DNA of 64,000 nt from Drosophila pseudoobscura (lineage: Eukaryota; Arthropoda; Insecta; Diptera; Drosophilidae). The position numbers and the translations under genes are program-made. The stretch covers positions 930,001-994,000 of the forward strand of contig NC_046682.1 in NCBI RefSeq assembly GCF_009870125.1, read 5' to 3'. Positions 39,693-52,527 of this stretch are shown piece after piece (positions within the stretch are counted from its first letter, which is position 1; every line of letters starts with the position of its first letter). The notes under the pieces are model-generated. The model ran no database searches and was not told the origin of the DNA. It was given only the letters and a program-made list of their open reading frames with translations.

Positions 39693-39769
39693 TAGTGTTG
39701 GGTAAACATTGCTCATTTTGGTGAACATGTTCACTTGTTCTTTTTTAGTAAGTGAGTCAACTCACTCAT

Positions 39770-39930
39770 ATTGCTCACTTGCTCACTTGCTCTCTTAGAT
39801 TGCTCAGTTACTCACTTGTTCACTTGCTCAGTTGTTCACTTGCTCAGTTACTCACTTGTTCACTTGCTCAGTTGTTCACTTGCTCAGTTGTTCACTTGCT
39901 CAGTTGCTGACTTGCTCAGTTATTCACTAT
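39770..39930 (+). repeat. Left subterminal repeats of the hAT element
   Basis: A dense array of short units of the form gctcacttgttcacttgctc / gctcagttgttcacttgctc. In many hAT elements such subterminal motifs bind transposase. Confidence 0.7.
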
Positions 39931-40058
39931 TCATGCACAGAACCCTAAGCACCACAGACTTTTACACAAATAAAAAACGTACATTTCAATATTAATCAAA
40001 GATTTATAACTAAAAACAAAACAAAAATGTATAAAACAAAAAAACAAACTTTTTATTT

Positions 40059-40164
40059 CCTTTCATAGGAATTCTTATACTAACATAAAAATAAGGAGAT
40101 CCTTTCATAGGAATTCTTATACTAACTTAAAAATAAGGAGATCCTTTCATAGGAATTCTTATAC
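40059..40164 (+). repeat. 42-bp tandem repeat inside the hAT element (2.5 copies)
   Basis: Units starting cctttcataggaattcttat begin at 40059, 40101 and 40143. The first two are 42 bases long and differ by one base; the third stops after about 22 bases. It sits beyond the transposase stop, in the 3' part of the element. Confidence 0.85.
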
Positions 40165-41764
40165 TTTTCGTTTTCTTCATTTTAGTGCTATAAGAGAAAA
40201 AAATGTTAATCAAGCAAACAAGCAATCAAGTACAAATTAGGTTGTACTCACTTCCGATTTATTTACATGTTGTTATGCAAAAAAAATAAATTTTCAACGG
40301 TTGTTGACTTCAAAAGGGATCGCCTTTTACGTATGGTTTCGCCTGCACTTGAAAATATGCGCTCGCATGGCACTGAGGTGGCGACTAAGCAGAGGCGCTT
40401 CAGCATATAGGTATAAAGTAGCGGGTATTGCGCTTTCCGCTGATTCCACCATACCAATGGATCATCTTTTCGGCTGATGTACTCCTCAGCCAGGTACTTA
40501 TCCATTTATCTTATGGATGCTGCCGTATTGTTGGTGGGTTGGCTTACTTGCTGAAAAGTGGTGTCAAACTCAGCCCATATTGTGTCCTCTTCTTGTTTTT
40601 TGTTGCTTATAGCTTCTTGTGGAGGTTCAGGGAGTGACCGTATCGTTTGAGCCAATTTTTTGTTGATATCCGCTACTGATTTTTTAAAGGCCTCCGCAGA
40701 TTTAAATGCGCGTCCTTTGAACCTGGGATCCAGAACAGTGCTCTCCGCATACAAAATATTAGCCTCGTTAAACGTTAAACCTGCCGTCCATCTCGTTTAT
40801 GATTTCATTGATTACTTCGGCAACTAGGTTATTTTTAACTGTTGGATATATTTACGTTTTTTTCAGCTGAGATCTCTTCTGTAACTTCATAAAATGGCTT
40901 TAATACGGGAAGCACTCCATCAATGACATCCCAGTCTTCTGGTGACAAAATTAAATCTGTCCTTGTTGACAGAGCTGCCACGACTGCCTCCTTCAGGATA
41001 GACAGCCGTTCAAACATTTTGTACGTTGAGTTCCAACGTGTTGGCACATCCTGTGTTAGTTTGAGGTCAGCCAACTTAAGCAGCGCTTGCATATCTTTAA
41101 GCTTTTTTAAGCCTGATGAGCTGCGATGAAAATATTCGCTTATAGCTTTAGCTTTTCTGCGCACACTGCTCATTTTATCTAGAGCTTTTTGGACAATTAG
41201 ATTTAGGGTATGAGCAAAACACCGTATATGACTCCAATTGCCGGTTCTAATAGCAAGAGCAATGTTGTGTGCATTATCGGATGCTATTGCTGCGACTTTG
41301 TTTTTGAGATCCCATTCATTCACAATTTTTTCCAAAAAGCTGCACAGATTCGCAGCAGTGTGCGACGCTTCAAAGGCCTGACAAGCAATTGTATAGGAGG
41401 TCAGCATCGTTGATTCCTCATCGAAGCTTATAGTTTGGGGCGTGCGACACATCGTGAATAAATTTTTTAAATTCTGGTTCTTCGACCAAGCGCAAGGCGT
41501 GATGACCCTTGGCGATCATCCGTACAAGTTGCAGATCAATCTGCTGCGCTTTGCTCGCTGGTACAGGCCTTTCAGCAAAGCTTGTTATTTTTGGTTGCGC
41601 ACTTTGCACAAAAATCGGGCCATCGGTGTTTTGCCGGATAACGGGCTCCATAGACGCCGGGTGCTTGCTCTTTAAATGGCGGTGTGAAGTAAGTGTGAAG
41701 TAAACGCAAATATGAGCAAAGCTACCAGATCGCAAAATGCCCTTTGAGGAGCAAAATTGCGCAA

Positions 41765-41940
41765 AAAGTGAGTAGAGAACAAGTGAGTAAAAATGAACAA
41801 GTAAACAACAAAGAACAAGTGAGCAAAAAAGAACAAGTGAACAAAAAAGAGCAAGTGAACAAAAAAGAACAAGTGAACAACAAAGAACAAGTGAACAAAA
41901 AAGAACAACTTGGAAGGAACATGTTCAGTTGCTCACTTAA
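41765..41940 (+). repeat. Right subterminal repeats of the hAT element
   Basis: An array of gaacaagtgaacaaaaaaga-type units, the reverse complement of the left-end motif gttcacttgttc. It forms a very long imperfect inverted arrangement with 39770-39930. Confidence 0.7.
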
Positions 41941-42049
41941 GGCAACAACTCTTTTTTGTTCACTCACTCATGAGCAACGCAACACTAATGCTGATCTAGA
42001 ATAAATGTAGTGAGGAGACCAGACACAGTAACCATAGATCAAGAGAAAC

Positions 42050-42720
42050 TTAAAGTAGTTTTGTGGTATAGGTTAGGTTGAAGGTATAAGGTATAAGGAT
42101 CAGTGAATTCCTCAGACCATCTTTTGATAAAACGAAGGACACCTTTGGCTTTATTCGAAATAGTGGGAGTATGGGAATTAAGAATAAATAATTAGACAAT
42201 GCCCAAGTCGCTAACTTTATACAAGGTATAAAGGTATGGCTTGCAGCGACATTCGTGACATTACATTTGGAATTTTTAAGAGGAAGAAGGTTTATTGAAC
42301 AACAATTGTTGAGAGCGTCAAGATCCAACTGAAAAAATAGCGGGTATTCAGTTTCACTATACTAAAACCTAGCTTGACATCATCAGCATACATTAGGACT
42401 CGGGAATAAGTTAAGATTTGGGGAAGGTCATTAATAAAAAAATTAAACACGGGACCGAGATGGCTACCCTGAAGCAGACACGCTGAGAACGATTCAAAGA
42501 TACCCATTTATCCAGAAAATTAGTTGAGTTGGAAACCCAAAAAGGGATAGTTTATGGATAAGATACTGAGTCAAAATCTTTACTAAAATCCGTATAAACT
42601 ACATCAGTTACAAGGGTGGAAAATTCCAGGAGGTTAGAAGAAACTGAGCGATGTTTTACAAATCCATGCTGAGATTCTGAACACAAAGGACAAGAAACAA
42701 AGGGTTTGAGTTTAGGAATA
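42050..42720 (-). mobile_element. Non-LTR reverse transcriptase relic
   Basis: Minus-strand frames carry VVYTDFSKDFDSVSYPL near 42600-42560, LLQGSHLGPVFNFFINDLPQ and the catalytic MYADDVKLGF near 42390. A shifted C-terminal continuation runs to about 42050. The pattern is the jockey/I-type reverse transcriptase core, broken by stops and shifts. No endonuclease part was seen. Confidence 0.72.
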
Positions 42721-42756
42721 GTTGCTTCTCCTCGGTTGCTAGGTCCTGGTGCTTTT

Positions 42757-43262
42757 TATACCCGATACTCAAAATTAGCATAGAGGTATATTCGATTTTT
42801 GGGGAAAGTGGATTCCCAGAAGGAAGCTTTTGAGTATTAAGTATATATATTTTTAATCATCTATAGTCGAGTCGATAGAGCCATGTCAGTCCGTTCGTCT
42901 TGTTGGACGCCCAGATCTCAGAGAACTTTATATCTTGACTCCTCTGAGTACTCTGAATCAAGTTTCTATCAAAATTTTGCCACGCCCCGTTCCGCCTGTG
43001 GTCTGTGGCACACACAATTATGAAGATATGATAAAATCGTAGAATTGTAGAGAACGACCATATCTAGCAGACTGCAAAATCCGATCAAATTATTATTTTA
43101 GCCAGAAGGAACAAATCAATTTTAAGTGGTTACGCAAAGTCCACGCGCTTACTTATTTTCGTCTCTCTTCATGGCATTCACCATGAAGAATGCCTGCGCG
43201 TTCTGATGGAGGGGAGCCATACTAACTGAGTGTCCTGCGACTCACAACGTTCCTCCTCGTTA
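42757..43262 (+). repeat. DINE-1/INE-1-like element
   Basis: Starts with gctttttatacccgatactc and aaaattagcatagaggtatattcgattttt-type sequence in short blocks. It then shows ggattcccagaaggaagctt, 'gtcgagtcgatagagccatg' and later a diverged body. It is oriented like the copy at 30921. Confidence 0.7.
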
Positions 43263-43742
43263 GTATCTGTGACCTACCTGGGAAGTGAGCTTCAATACTA
43301 TCCGCTCTATATAAGTGAAGAAATTCACCTTTACCGACTTTGTCGTGGGTTTACATTACAAAAGCTACAATAGACTACTGTACTGTGTATAACCCACATG
43401 GCAGAATTGCTTCATTCGCGCCGTTTCAAAAACAATGTAATGTTCATATTTTGGCGCAAAAAAGTTTGTTCTCTCGTTTCGACACAAATTAATTGTATTA
43501 CAAGGAAGAATATTAATAATTTAACAATTTATTTGATTAGTATTCAGAAGTTATAATATATCGAAATATATATCAATATACCAATTTATAAATAACTGTT
43601 AGCTAATTATAAACTGGAGATCGAAAAGTCGAAGAAGTTAGAAGTTTACTGCTGTAGACAAATAAGAAACGAATACATTGGTAAATATATATATAAATAA
43701 ATAATAATTATACGATGCACCACGGGGGTTTTTATCAAAACA

Positions 43743-46700
43743 TTAATTGTCCTGAGCATTTCCTGTTGATCTTTTTATTGTTTCATCAGTAACAGAATTT
43801 CCACCTATTGGAATATTTGTGGCATCTCTCTTCAACAGAATTGGCTCAACTGTCAACCCAATTAGATCAATGGGCTCATTGCCAAATTTTTCATTCCGCG
43901 TTACACACGAATCATCTGTTATAGCTACAAATCGAATAATCCCAGACATTAGATAAGATTTATTTAATTTCTTGACTAGCGGCACACACTTTGTTAAAAG
44001 CTCCGAAAAAAAACTTTTTGCACCGGTGCGCACATTGCTGACTTAGCTGAGCTGAAAACTTAAAAAGCTGATATCTACCATTCAATATTTCATTACAATG
44101 GAAGCTATATAATATTGTGGTCAAATTTTTTATATAGACACAAATGATACAGATGTCACATCCCCCCTTTGCGACAAATGATTGGCAAATTTATAAAAGA
44201 AAACTGCAACATTTCGTTGAAATAGTTTTTAAACCCAAATAATAGTTTAAAAGAAACAGACGGACACATACCTATTCATCTCAGACGACAGTGTGCGCAC
44301 CTACTAAGCTGGTGGCTTAAAAAAGCTCATCAGTTCAGTTGTGCTTTCCGCTCCTTTTTCAAATAGAGTGTGCGCGAGCCCTTATGTTTTTTACCTTCTA
44401 TTCGTTGATGAACATATTCCTGCGCTTCTCCCAGCAAATTTATTGTGTGCTCCGATACAACTTCTTGTGTGCCTCTCATTTTGCAGTCATATTTATTATT
44501 TTCGTCTTCAACTGGAGTTGACGGTGGTGTGGCACAAAAATTACCTATTCATTAATTAGTATAAGGGCATTTTCTAAAGTTTATCAAGTTAGCACAGTAT
44601 TAACTACGTTTATTGACCCTACCATCTTCCCTTCGTGTTGCATCTGAACTATCTGTAGGGGTAAGCGTCAGAGACTCGTTCTTCTTCACTGTAGTCAAAT
44701 CGAGTTCCGACTTATCAGTGACAGGCTCCATATTAAAAATACACTGATCTATAATGTCGGCACGACCAATCCTATTTAGAGCTTGAGATAAGATTTTTGC
44801 TGCGGAGATCCCTTCTTGCTCTTCTTGAAGTCGGAACTGCAACATCAAGTTGCGCTGCTCGGGTGTAAGGTCCCCAATATTCTCAGCTTTGAAAAGGTCG
44901 ATGTCGGTCTCGGGTACACCCAATTCTTTCACCAGTTGTGGCCAGTCACTGCCTATAAGGCTACATATATTCAACAAACTTATGTCGGCATGATGGATTA
45001 CTTTACTGGAGCCAGCTCTATTCGGTTTTAGGTTTTTTGGTTGGTCAATTATAACATTCTGATTCTGATTATCAATTGCTGCCGTTTCTGTTGCTCTTGC
45101 TTTCATTTCGGTGTTTATTAAATCATTACGATTGATTTCCTTGTACAAGTTATTTCCATGGTCAAAGCTCTCTAATAATCCATTTTCGTTATGCGTAGAC
45201 AGTTTTGCATCGTGCACTGACACATTCAGAGCGCAGATTGGGATTTGTGGTGCTTCTCCGGGTCCGACCTTTGGTTCGCTCATGAAACAGATGCGACTTT
45301 GTGGCAGCTCTGGGTCCTTGATGTGAACAATAAATGAAAGACGATTTTCCCGAAAAGCTTGGAACTTGGTATTCAATTGCTCGCCCGACTTTAAAACTGG
45401 CACAAGATTGCCCGAAAATTCTATGTAAATAGTCTGGTCCTGCAGCACCTCAATACACCTACTCTTTGCAATTTCAGTAAAGTATTCCTGCTGTTCTAGC
45501 GTCTTGTCCTCTTTATCATCAGTCATGCAGAAGACCGAAAACTTTGCTTCCGTATAGGAAATACGTTTTGCAAAGATCACAAACTTAACGACAAATGGTA
45601 CTTGTGTCATATAGGTGTAGAGCTCTGTAGCCATGCGGCCCGCGTCTGCAATATTGCGGCAGTCCATTAGCCAGAAGCGTGCAGAAACTGTAGTGGTAAA
45701 TGTAACGCTATCTTTGACGAAAGCCAGCGGAGTTGATCCGGTAACGTCTTCCCATGCGGCGCGTGTCTGACCACCAGTAATAGAACACAGTAGTCTAAGA
45801 GTGGGTGCATTTGCATTTCCATTTCCATAGGACGCATTAACCATGCCCTTGGTGCATGCCTTTGGTGCAGGAATACTCAGTGTTATCGCCTTATGAAATT
45901 TGCGACGTCGTGGCTCCACAGTGACCACCGGTGATACAGCCACGCCCTGACCGAGAAGCTTAGAACAACCAACCAGGTCTACTGGCTGTGCCTGAAGACC
46001 GACTCGAATTTTCTTAGTCAAGGCATGAGGTGGAAAAATGGCTTGAACCTGTGGTACAGCTATCGAAGAAACCGTTCCGCCATCGGGTCCGATAGCATGC
46101 ACCTCCTGACGCACACGCGATACAACAGCAAAAAAGTGCGGAACGTTCTGTGTAACGATACGAACTATGCGGCTTGTGTGTAGTTCCTCCAGCGGATTAA
46201 CATCCGCATCAATGGCGTCATGCAAGGCGTCTAGAATATGTTCTTCATTCTCATATAAGCTATGTTCTCGCCAACTCTCGCCGTTGTCCGAGCGCAGTAT
46301 GATAATTTCGCGTTCGTTTTCTCTAAGTGATCCAAAATGGGGCACCTCTAGTGTAATTGGGCTTGAAGAAAAAATAATCACATTTCTTCCTATCTCTAAA
46401 GCTGATTATTCTACAACTCATACCTCAAAAACTTTCCTTCCACCGGGGACATCTCCAGAATTCGACTTACCAGTGCCTCGCCTTCCATCAATGGCGGAGG
46501 GTTTGCCACTCTTTGGGGTTTGACATAACGGCAAGTAATGCGCGTTGGCTCAGAACATGCCTTCGGGGGAACGATGATGCGCACTCCACTGTGTCGATAC
46601 CCGCGCATAGATCCACCACGGGCATCTACTAAGAACGATACGAGAAATCTGTAAATGTAAAATAAACATTTAAAATATAGTCCATTTTGACGTATAGAAC

Positions 46701-49700
46701 AGTTTTTAGAACTTACCCCAAGTGAACAGGTGGGCGGACAATAAGAGAATTATCGCTTTGACGTCCTATTGTAGATGCACTCAGCTCTTGCTCTTCATGC
46801 TTGATCATTTCTTTATAGATACAAGCATAAATCGAAATTTTCTCGATTAATATTTGCGACAATGGGAAAATAAAATATGTAACTGGACATAAAATATAAA
46901 AATTAAAAAACTAATCTTGTGCGGCATGTCCATTTATCCATATATGTATGTACTTAAAAGCAAATAATCCTTAAAAGCTATTCAACTGTTTTGTTATTTT
47001 GTTAAAACCAGCAGTTAAAACTACTATCTCTTGTCTATGAGTGTACCGGATGTTATTACCTTTTTCGAGAGGATGTCCAACAGATATATCCATTTGATCA
47101 TTTTCAGGATTTGTGGTGTCGAAGTTTTGGTGGTCGTGATCATGGCCATAGTTTGCTTTCAAATCATCGGTAGCCATATATTTGTATTGATTATGGTCTA
47201 AAAGCTCGTCCCCGCCTTCGTCTTCGGAATCAGAGAGTAGCGTTTCATGCATAAGCTCCGGTGACACAACCTTGTATTTTTCTCCCACCATTCCAATGCT
47301 CATATTGGTGATAGATGTTTGGGTGACGACCTTAAGTGTTTCCACTGCTGTAACGTAGCCCAAGTTGCTCGCAATATTTAGAGCAGTTTTACCATTCTGA
47401 AATAGTTTAGTGCTGTATCTAATTATCATTCATTGAAATAAGTACATATATTTTGGTAATGTCAATTCCGTCAAAGAGTTTTACGTTTTAACGAGAGTGG
47501 TGAGCATGAAATTTGGTAATTCTCTTTTATATCCTAAAAAAAATATGGGTGCTCATATTAACGGTCTGACCGATGGAATTGACTTTAAATCGACACGCCT
47601 ATTGATGATAATAATGTATTTACATACTTTACGTTTTACTCTATGCTCTGCATAATGGTATACCCTAAATTATTTATGGATAATAATTTAATTTAAAACC
47701 AAAAACCGCAAAAATACTGAAACATTTTATTGTGAAAAAAAGTTTCTGAGCGACAGCTATTGGATTTAATATGGCTTCTGCCAGTATATACATAAATATA
47801 CAAAATATAAAGTTATCAAAACTATATGGAACCACACCCAAATGTTATTCTTGTTTTTTACACAATCGATTCAGATTATCACAAGTATAATACACAAAAT
47901 GTGGATAACCGAAAAAATTACAAGATGCCAGAGAGGCCGAGAGTCGGTAAAGAAGCTAACCAGTGGAATTATCCGTGCATTTGCACAATTCCATGTAGAT
48001 TCTATTAGGAAAACATATGTATAGGTACATCCATATATACTCATAAGCATTCATGTATACGTACCGGAAAAACTAAAATAACATGTTTAAAAATAGAACC
48101 GTTCGGTCAGTGCTATGCTACACGTTATGCCTTTGGTAAACATTTATTTACAAAACTCTTTGTCTTAGCAAATGTTTTAGCACCAAATAATCTCAGTGTA
48201 AAATCATTCTGTATTTTTCTAACCCTAACCCCCCTTTGGAAATTACAAATAATTCCATGCAGCGCATCATTCAACGGTTCAAAAGAGCTCCAGAAGTATA
48301 AAGTTCGAAAAACACAGGTCGACCTGCCGTTTTAATACATTTTTTTAGGATGGCTGCATCCTCTCTGATGTAATGAATTCGGCTTATAATATAATAATAA
48401 ATATGACCGTGTCATTCTAAACCACACGGCATGCCTCACAATTGTGTTGCAAACCATTACGTTTCGATAAAGCCCAGCGCATTTTGCTTGCACTACGCTA
48501 TCCAAGAGCCTCTCAAAGGAGAGAAGTTCTAGCAAAAGCTAGAGAAATCTACTGCTCTGAAAGTTTAGGGAGCTAGAGAGGAAGAACAGTTATTTAGGTT
48601 TAGGTGATACGGATAGAGTGATTACTAAAGAAAAGGTTCCGGGGTGAGAGCGGCGTGCGGATGACCATCCTCTCTGATTCTGCGTGTTTGGTTTTTTCGT
48701 ATCATCAATATTGTGGATGCCGCAGATTTTCGTCCTTTGTGAAGGCGGAAGAGAGCGTGGCAAAAAATTGAAACAAACTCGATTCAGTGTGATATCATAG
48801 GAGTTTGCATACAACATTTGCTGCTGCTACATTTCGATGCTGTAGCTCTAATAGTCTCAGAGAACTAGGCGTATATCTAGCATATCCGATTGGAATATTA
48901 TTATAGCCAGAAGGAAGAAATCCATTTTCAGCGACTACGACACGCCGTCCTCGCCGCTTACTCATCTTCTGTCTCTTTCTCTCACGCTCTTTTTTGACAA
49001 AATCGTCAAATCAAAATCTTGTCAATTGATGCGAAGAGATGGAGATCAGCCAATACAGCCACGGTTACTTAAGAAAAAAGGCAGCGTAATTAAATATGTA
49101 GATGCATAGCCGCTTTTTGCCAGGGAGTGATCGTGCGGAGTGACCGATCATTGCTGAGACATGACTAGATAACTCATGGCAAAAATTATTATATATTGAT
49201 AATCAGTAAAACTCACGTTTGTTAAAGCATCTGGATTCGCCTTGTGGCGCAACAAGAGACTAATGATCATTATATGACCCTGCTGGGCAGCCTGATGCAG
49301 TGGTGTATAGCCAATGTTGGTTGACATTTCAATGTCAGCATCATTTTCAAGGAGATATTTTACGAGATTAATTTGTCCGTAGTGGGCGGCAATGTGAAGC
49401 GGCGTGTAGCCATTTTTGGTGCGCTCTGAAATGCTTGCACCGTTTTCCAATAGAATCTGCGCGACAGGGACGTGGCCTTCTTGGGAAGCTAAATGCAATG
49501 GGGTTAGGCCATTCTTAGCAGCAGCACTCGTGGCACCATTTTCTAGCAAAAGTTCAACCATAGGCAAATGCCCCTCTTGGGCAGCTAGATGCAATGGGGA
49601 AAAGCCAGATTTGCTGATGGCACCGACATCAGCACCATGCTGTATAAGGTGCTGCGCCATTTCTACGTTGTTCTTTTTTGCAACAATATGCACGGCACTG

Positions 49701-52527
49701 TGTCCGTTGCGGGCGCATATTTTTGGGGATGCACCGTTCTCCAGAAGTACCATCACTACTGGCTGATGGTCATAGTGTGACGCTACGTGCAATGGAGTCA
49801 CATCGTTCTTGCCCTGACAATCAATGGAAGCACCCTTCTCAAGCAATAGAGCCACCACCTTTTGATGTCCGTATTTGCTTGCTAAATGCAATGGAGTGAA
49901 ACCCTTTTGTGTGACCTCATCTAGTCGTGCGCCGCTCTCGAGCAACGCTAAGCTGACTTCCTCCTGACCTTCCTTCGCCGCAATGTGAAGCGCCGTGTAC
50001 TTATCCTTAGTTTTAGCATTTATCTCGGCTCCATGCTGCAACATCAGCATAATTATATCAATATTGCCCAATCGGGAAGCCACATGTAGTGGTGTTTGTC
50101 CTTCCCGAGCGACTGCATCAACCTGCGCTCCGTTGCGAAGCAAAATTCGAATTATGTCCGTCTGAAATTATTTATAGGTAATAATAAATATAAATCCACA
50201 TAGCAAGATATCACATATTACTTGATTGGCACGCGCTGCTAAATGCAATGGTGTCTCTCCGCGTACTGTTGGTATATCTGGGCTAGCGTCGTGCTGCAGC
50301 AAGTAAATAACAATGTTCATGCAACCTGCAAATAGCCAAATTTGAGGAAGTGATGAATATCGACTAGATTTGATATACATATAATTGATATATACGTATG
50401 CTGGATTTAACTGAATCATCGCTAATAAGTAAATGCTTGCTGTTAAACTCAAACCTTTGAACTTGTCTATGTACCTACCCATAAAACTAGCCACGTGCAA
50501 TGGTGTAAGGCCAGATTCCGTGGTTGCACTAATGGTAGCTCCATGCTTGATGAGTAATTCAGCTACTTTGATGCGATTCTTCTTACAGGCAATATGAAGG
50601 GGAGTGAAACCGTTGAGGGCACGTGAGTTTGGATTTGCACCGTAGTCAAGCAGAAGTTTGGCCACCCTCACATGGCCACAGTGTGCGGCCACATGGAGCG
50701 CTGTCAAATAATCAACGGTTACCTCGTCTACTGGAGCCTTATGTTCTAAAAGTAGACGCGCCGCCTCATCGTGTTCGCCCTGTGCGGACATATGTAAGGC
50801 CGACAATCCATTCTTTGTCTTCGATAGTATTGGAGCATTGTGACGTAGCAGGAGCTCAATAACCTCAACATGGCCTGATCGTGAGGCACAGTGTAGCGGT
50901 GTCAGGCCGTCTCGTGTGGGTCCATCTATGCGTGCGCCATGAGACAACAATAACCTGCAAACTGTAGACTTTCCCCACTTGCAGGCCACGTGCAACGGCG
51001 ATATATTGTGTTTGGCAATATAGTTGACATCAGCACCGTGGTCCAGCAACAAGGTGGCTATGTCCACGTTCCCATAATGAGCGGCAATGTGCAGAGGCGT
51101 AAAGCCAGACTTGGAAACAATGTCGGCATTGTGATCATGCTGCAGCAGCAGTGTGGCTGCGCTTACGTCGTTCTTTTTGGCTGCAATGTGAAGTGCCGGA
51201 AGACGCACCTTTCCACGAACATCACTTTCCAGTAGGACTGCCACCACCTTATCGTGACCTTGCTGCATTGCCACAGCTAATGGTGTAAAGCCGTCTTCTG
51301 TGGCCAGCGACGGGTTCGCTCCTTTTGCCAAGAGCAGTCTGCAACAGTTGTCGTGATTCTCCTGAGCTGCCATATACAGCGGTGTGAATCCATTTAACGA
51401 TTGCACGTTTACATTTGCATTCGACTGAATAAGTTGCTTAATAACATGTTGTTGACCCGCCAGCGAAGCTATATGCAAGGCTGTATTTCCTTTTTTGGTT
51501 GCGTTGTCCACTTTGATGCCTCTCTTCAGCAACTCACTGCAAATATCGACATATCCATCCTTTGCCGCTAGGTGTAGAGCGTTTAGGCCGTTCTAAGAGT
51601 ATGTAAAGTTATCAATACTTATAAAATATCTTAATAGATTCAATCATTTACCGCATTGCAACTGTTAATATCCGATATCTCACCACTTTCGATAAAATCA
51701 AGAAGTTTTGTTAAATCTCCACTGCGGGCAGCTCGTAAAAATGATATCGTTGAGTCGTTCTGTCAATAAAGGAGTACGTCACCAGTACGTATATCTTAAG
51801 ATTTATATAACTTATACAATATATTTTATACGTAAACACCGGAATTGTTATTAGCCCCATTCTCTCTTACACCTATTCCGTTATATCTCTCTGCCCAGCA
51901 CCGCAGTACCATCCGGCCCTAATATCTCGTTCACTCCGCCAGTTACGACACAGATGGGGAAGAGAGTGAAAGCGAACAAGTGCGCCTGCAATGTGTCTAC
52001 AGGACTTTTCCATTTTGTTGTATTTTAAAAATTGTGGATGTATTTTCTCGTTCTGTGAGCGCGGTTACAATGTTTAATATTGAGTAAAAAAAAAGAATGT
52101 AGATATTTTAAGACTTGACCTGAAATTCGTAGCTTCTGACACTCGTAAATTTATTATTACAAAATTTGTTGATCTTAATTGGCTAAATTAAATAAAGTGA
52201 TGCATACATACATATATAAATCATTATAGCACCTAGTTTCCATGTTAAAAATGGAATGTACATATGTAAACGCCATTTCCGCGCTTACAAAGACAAGCTA
52301 CTATTTTAAGTTTCATCGGTGTTGACAGTATATGTAGTGTATAAATAAATTTTCGACTAAATATGTACATATTTATGTTACATTACCTGCTTTTCGTATT
52401 TTGTGTTTCCATTTATTTTATCTAGGGATATCCCGTTATCTGCAGGTTTATAATTTGTTTTTGTTGTCATTGTGTCTTCGCTTAGATTTTTGTTTTCGCT
52501 TTGTATCGTGTTCTCTCCTAGTGTCAT
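43743..52527 (-). CDS. Ank: Ankyrin (spectrin-binding membrane-skeleton adaptor)
   Basis: Ten minus-strand coding exons: 52387-52527 (ATG 52527), 51652-51759, 50479-51592, 50222-50325, 49217-50161, 47060-47396, 46717-46810, 46424-46648, 44623-46361 and 43743-43924. Every GT/AG phase closes, giving 1,662 residues. Residues about 50-830 are a long ANK-repeat solenoid of roughly two dozen 33-residue units (GxTPLHxAAxxGH type). A short acidic linker precedes the ZU5 region (from about 948) and UPA module, then a death domain (about 1482-1565, [19 protein letters not shown]). The last exon, after the death domain, is a short tail whose assignment rests on splice fit. Family members tie membrane proteins to spectrin at the plasma membrane. 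Position beside the P5B ATPase fits Ank of Muller F rather than Ank2. Confidence 0.95.
47397..49216. other. Ank: Intron between ANK-repeat exons and the linker exon of Ank
   Basis: 1.82 kb intron with clean borders (donor GTGAGT at 49211-49216, acceptor AG just right of 47396). It contains a degraded DINE-1-like copy at about 48680-49000 and otherwise unremarkable AT-rich sequence. Confidence 0.8.
48680..49000 (-). repeat. Degraded DINE-1-like copy
   Basis: Blocks 'ttttttcgtatcatcaatat', 'gtggatgccgcagattttcg', tcctttgtgaaggcggaag and later 'gtagctctaatagtctcaga'. Order and orientation match the 5337-5560 copy. Confidence 0.65.
51760..52386. other. Ank: First coding-region intron of Ank, with LTR-like relic
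   Basis: 627-base intron. About 51857-51990 is GC-richer and carries, in reverse complement, the block gagatattagggccggatgg. This is nearly the same as agagatataagggccggatg at 62178, suggesting two copies of one repeat, possibly an old LTR. Confidence 0.6.
51857..51990 (-). repeat. LTR-like relic, copy 1
   Basis: Shares an agata-taagggccggatggtact block, in opposite orientation, with the segment near 62178-62205. Both copies sit in GC-richer patches followed by purine-rich sequence. The family is not identified and the boundaries are vague. Confidence 0.4.

Larger units (their letters stand above)
39693..41987 (-). mobile_element. hAT element, near full length, inactivated
   Basis: 2,295 bases bounded by inverted ends TAGTGTTGGG... 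and ...CAACACTA, with an 8-bp target duplication ATGCTGAT at 39685-39692 and 41988-41995, as expected for hAT. The minus strand encodes a ZBED/hAT transposase in pieces: 41735-41418 (end of a BED-type finger), 41452-40835 (catalytic region with ASDNAHN and VPTRWNSTYKMF), 40754-40506, and 40505-40263 (C-terminal dimerisation domain, ERIFSSAGETIRKRR). Frames change at least twice, so it is not functional as it stands. Both ends carry gctcacttgttcact-type subterminal repeats. Confidence 0.88.
33968..43742. other. Intergenic transposon graveyard between anne and Ank
   Basis: 9.8 kb with no intact host gene identified. It holds two unexplained minus-strand frames (34408-35077), a Helitron Rep fragment (about 35600-36000), an unrecognised cysteine-rich frame (36339-36611), an hAT-like transposase relic (about 38560-39395) and a DINE-1-like copy split by an hAT element (39693-41987). 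A non-LTR reverse-transcriptase relic (about 42050-42720) and another DINE-1-like copy (42757-43262) follow. 36900-38500 is mostly AT-rich and microsatellite DNA. The ATPase promoter should lie just right of 33967 and the Ank 3' UTR just left of 43743. Confidence 0.7.

Noticed and set aside
44178..44560. Short frames left of the ankyrin exon as extra coding exons
   Set aside because: They are on the wrong strand. The minus-strand splice from 44623 to 43924 skips this region with matching phases.
49416..49766. 116-codon plus-strand frame over the ankyrin repeats
   Set aside because: A shadow of the repetitive antisense ANK codons. The minus-strand frame is the real, phase-closed exon.
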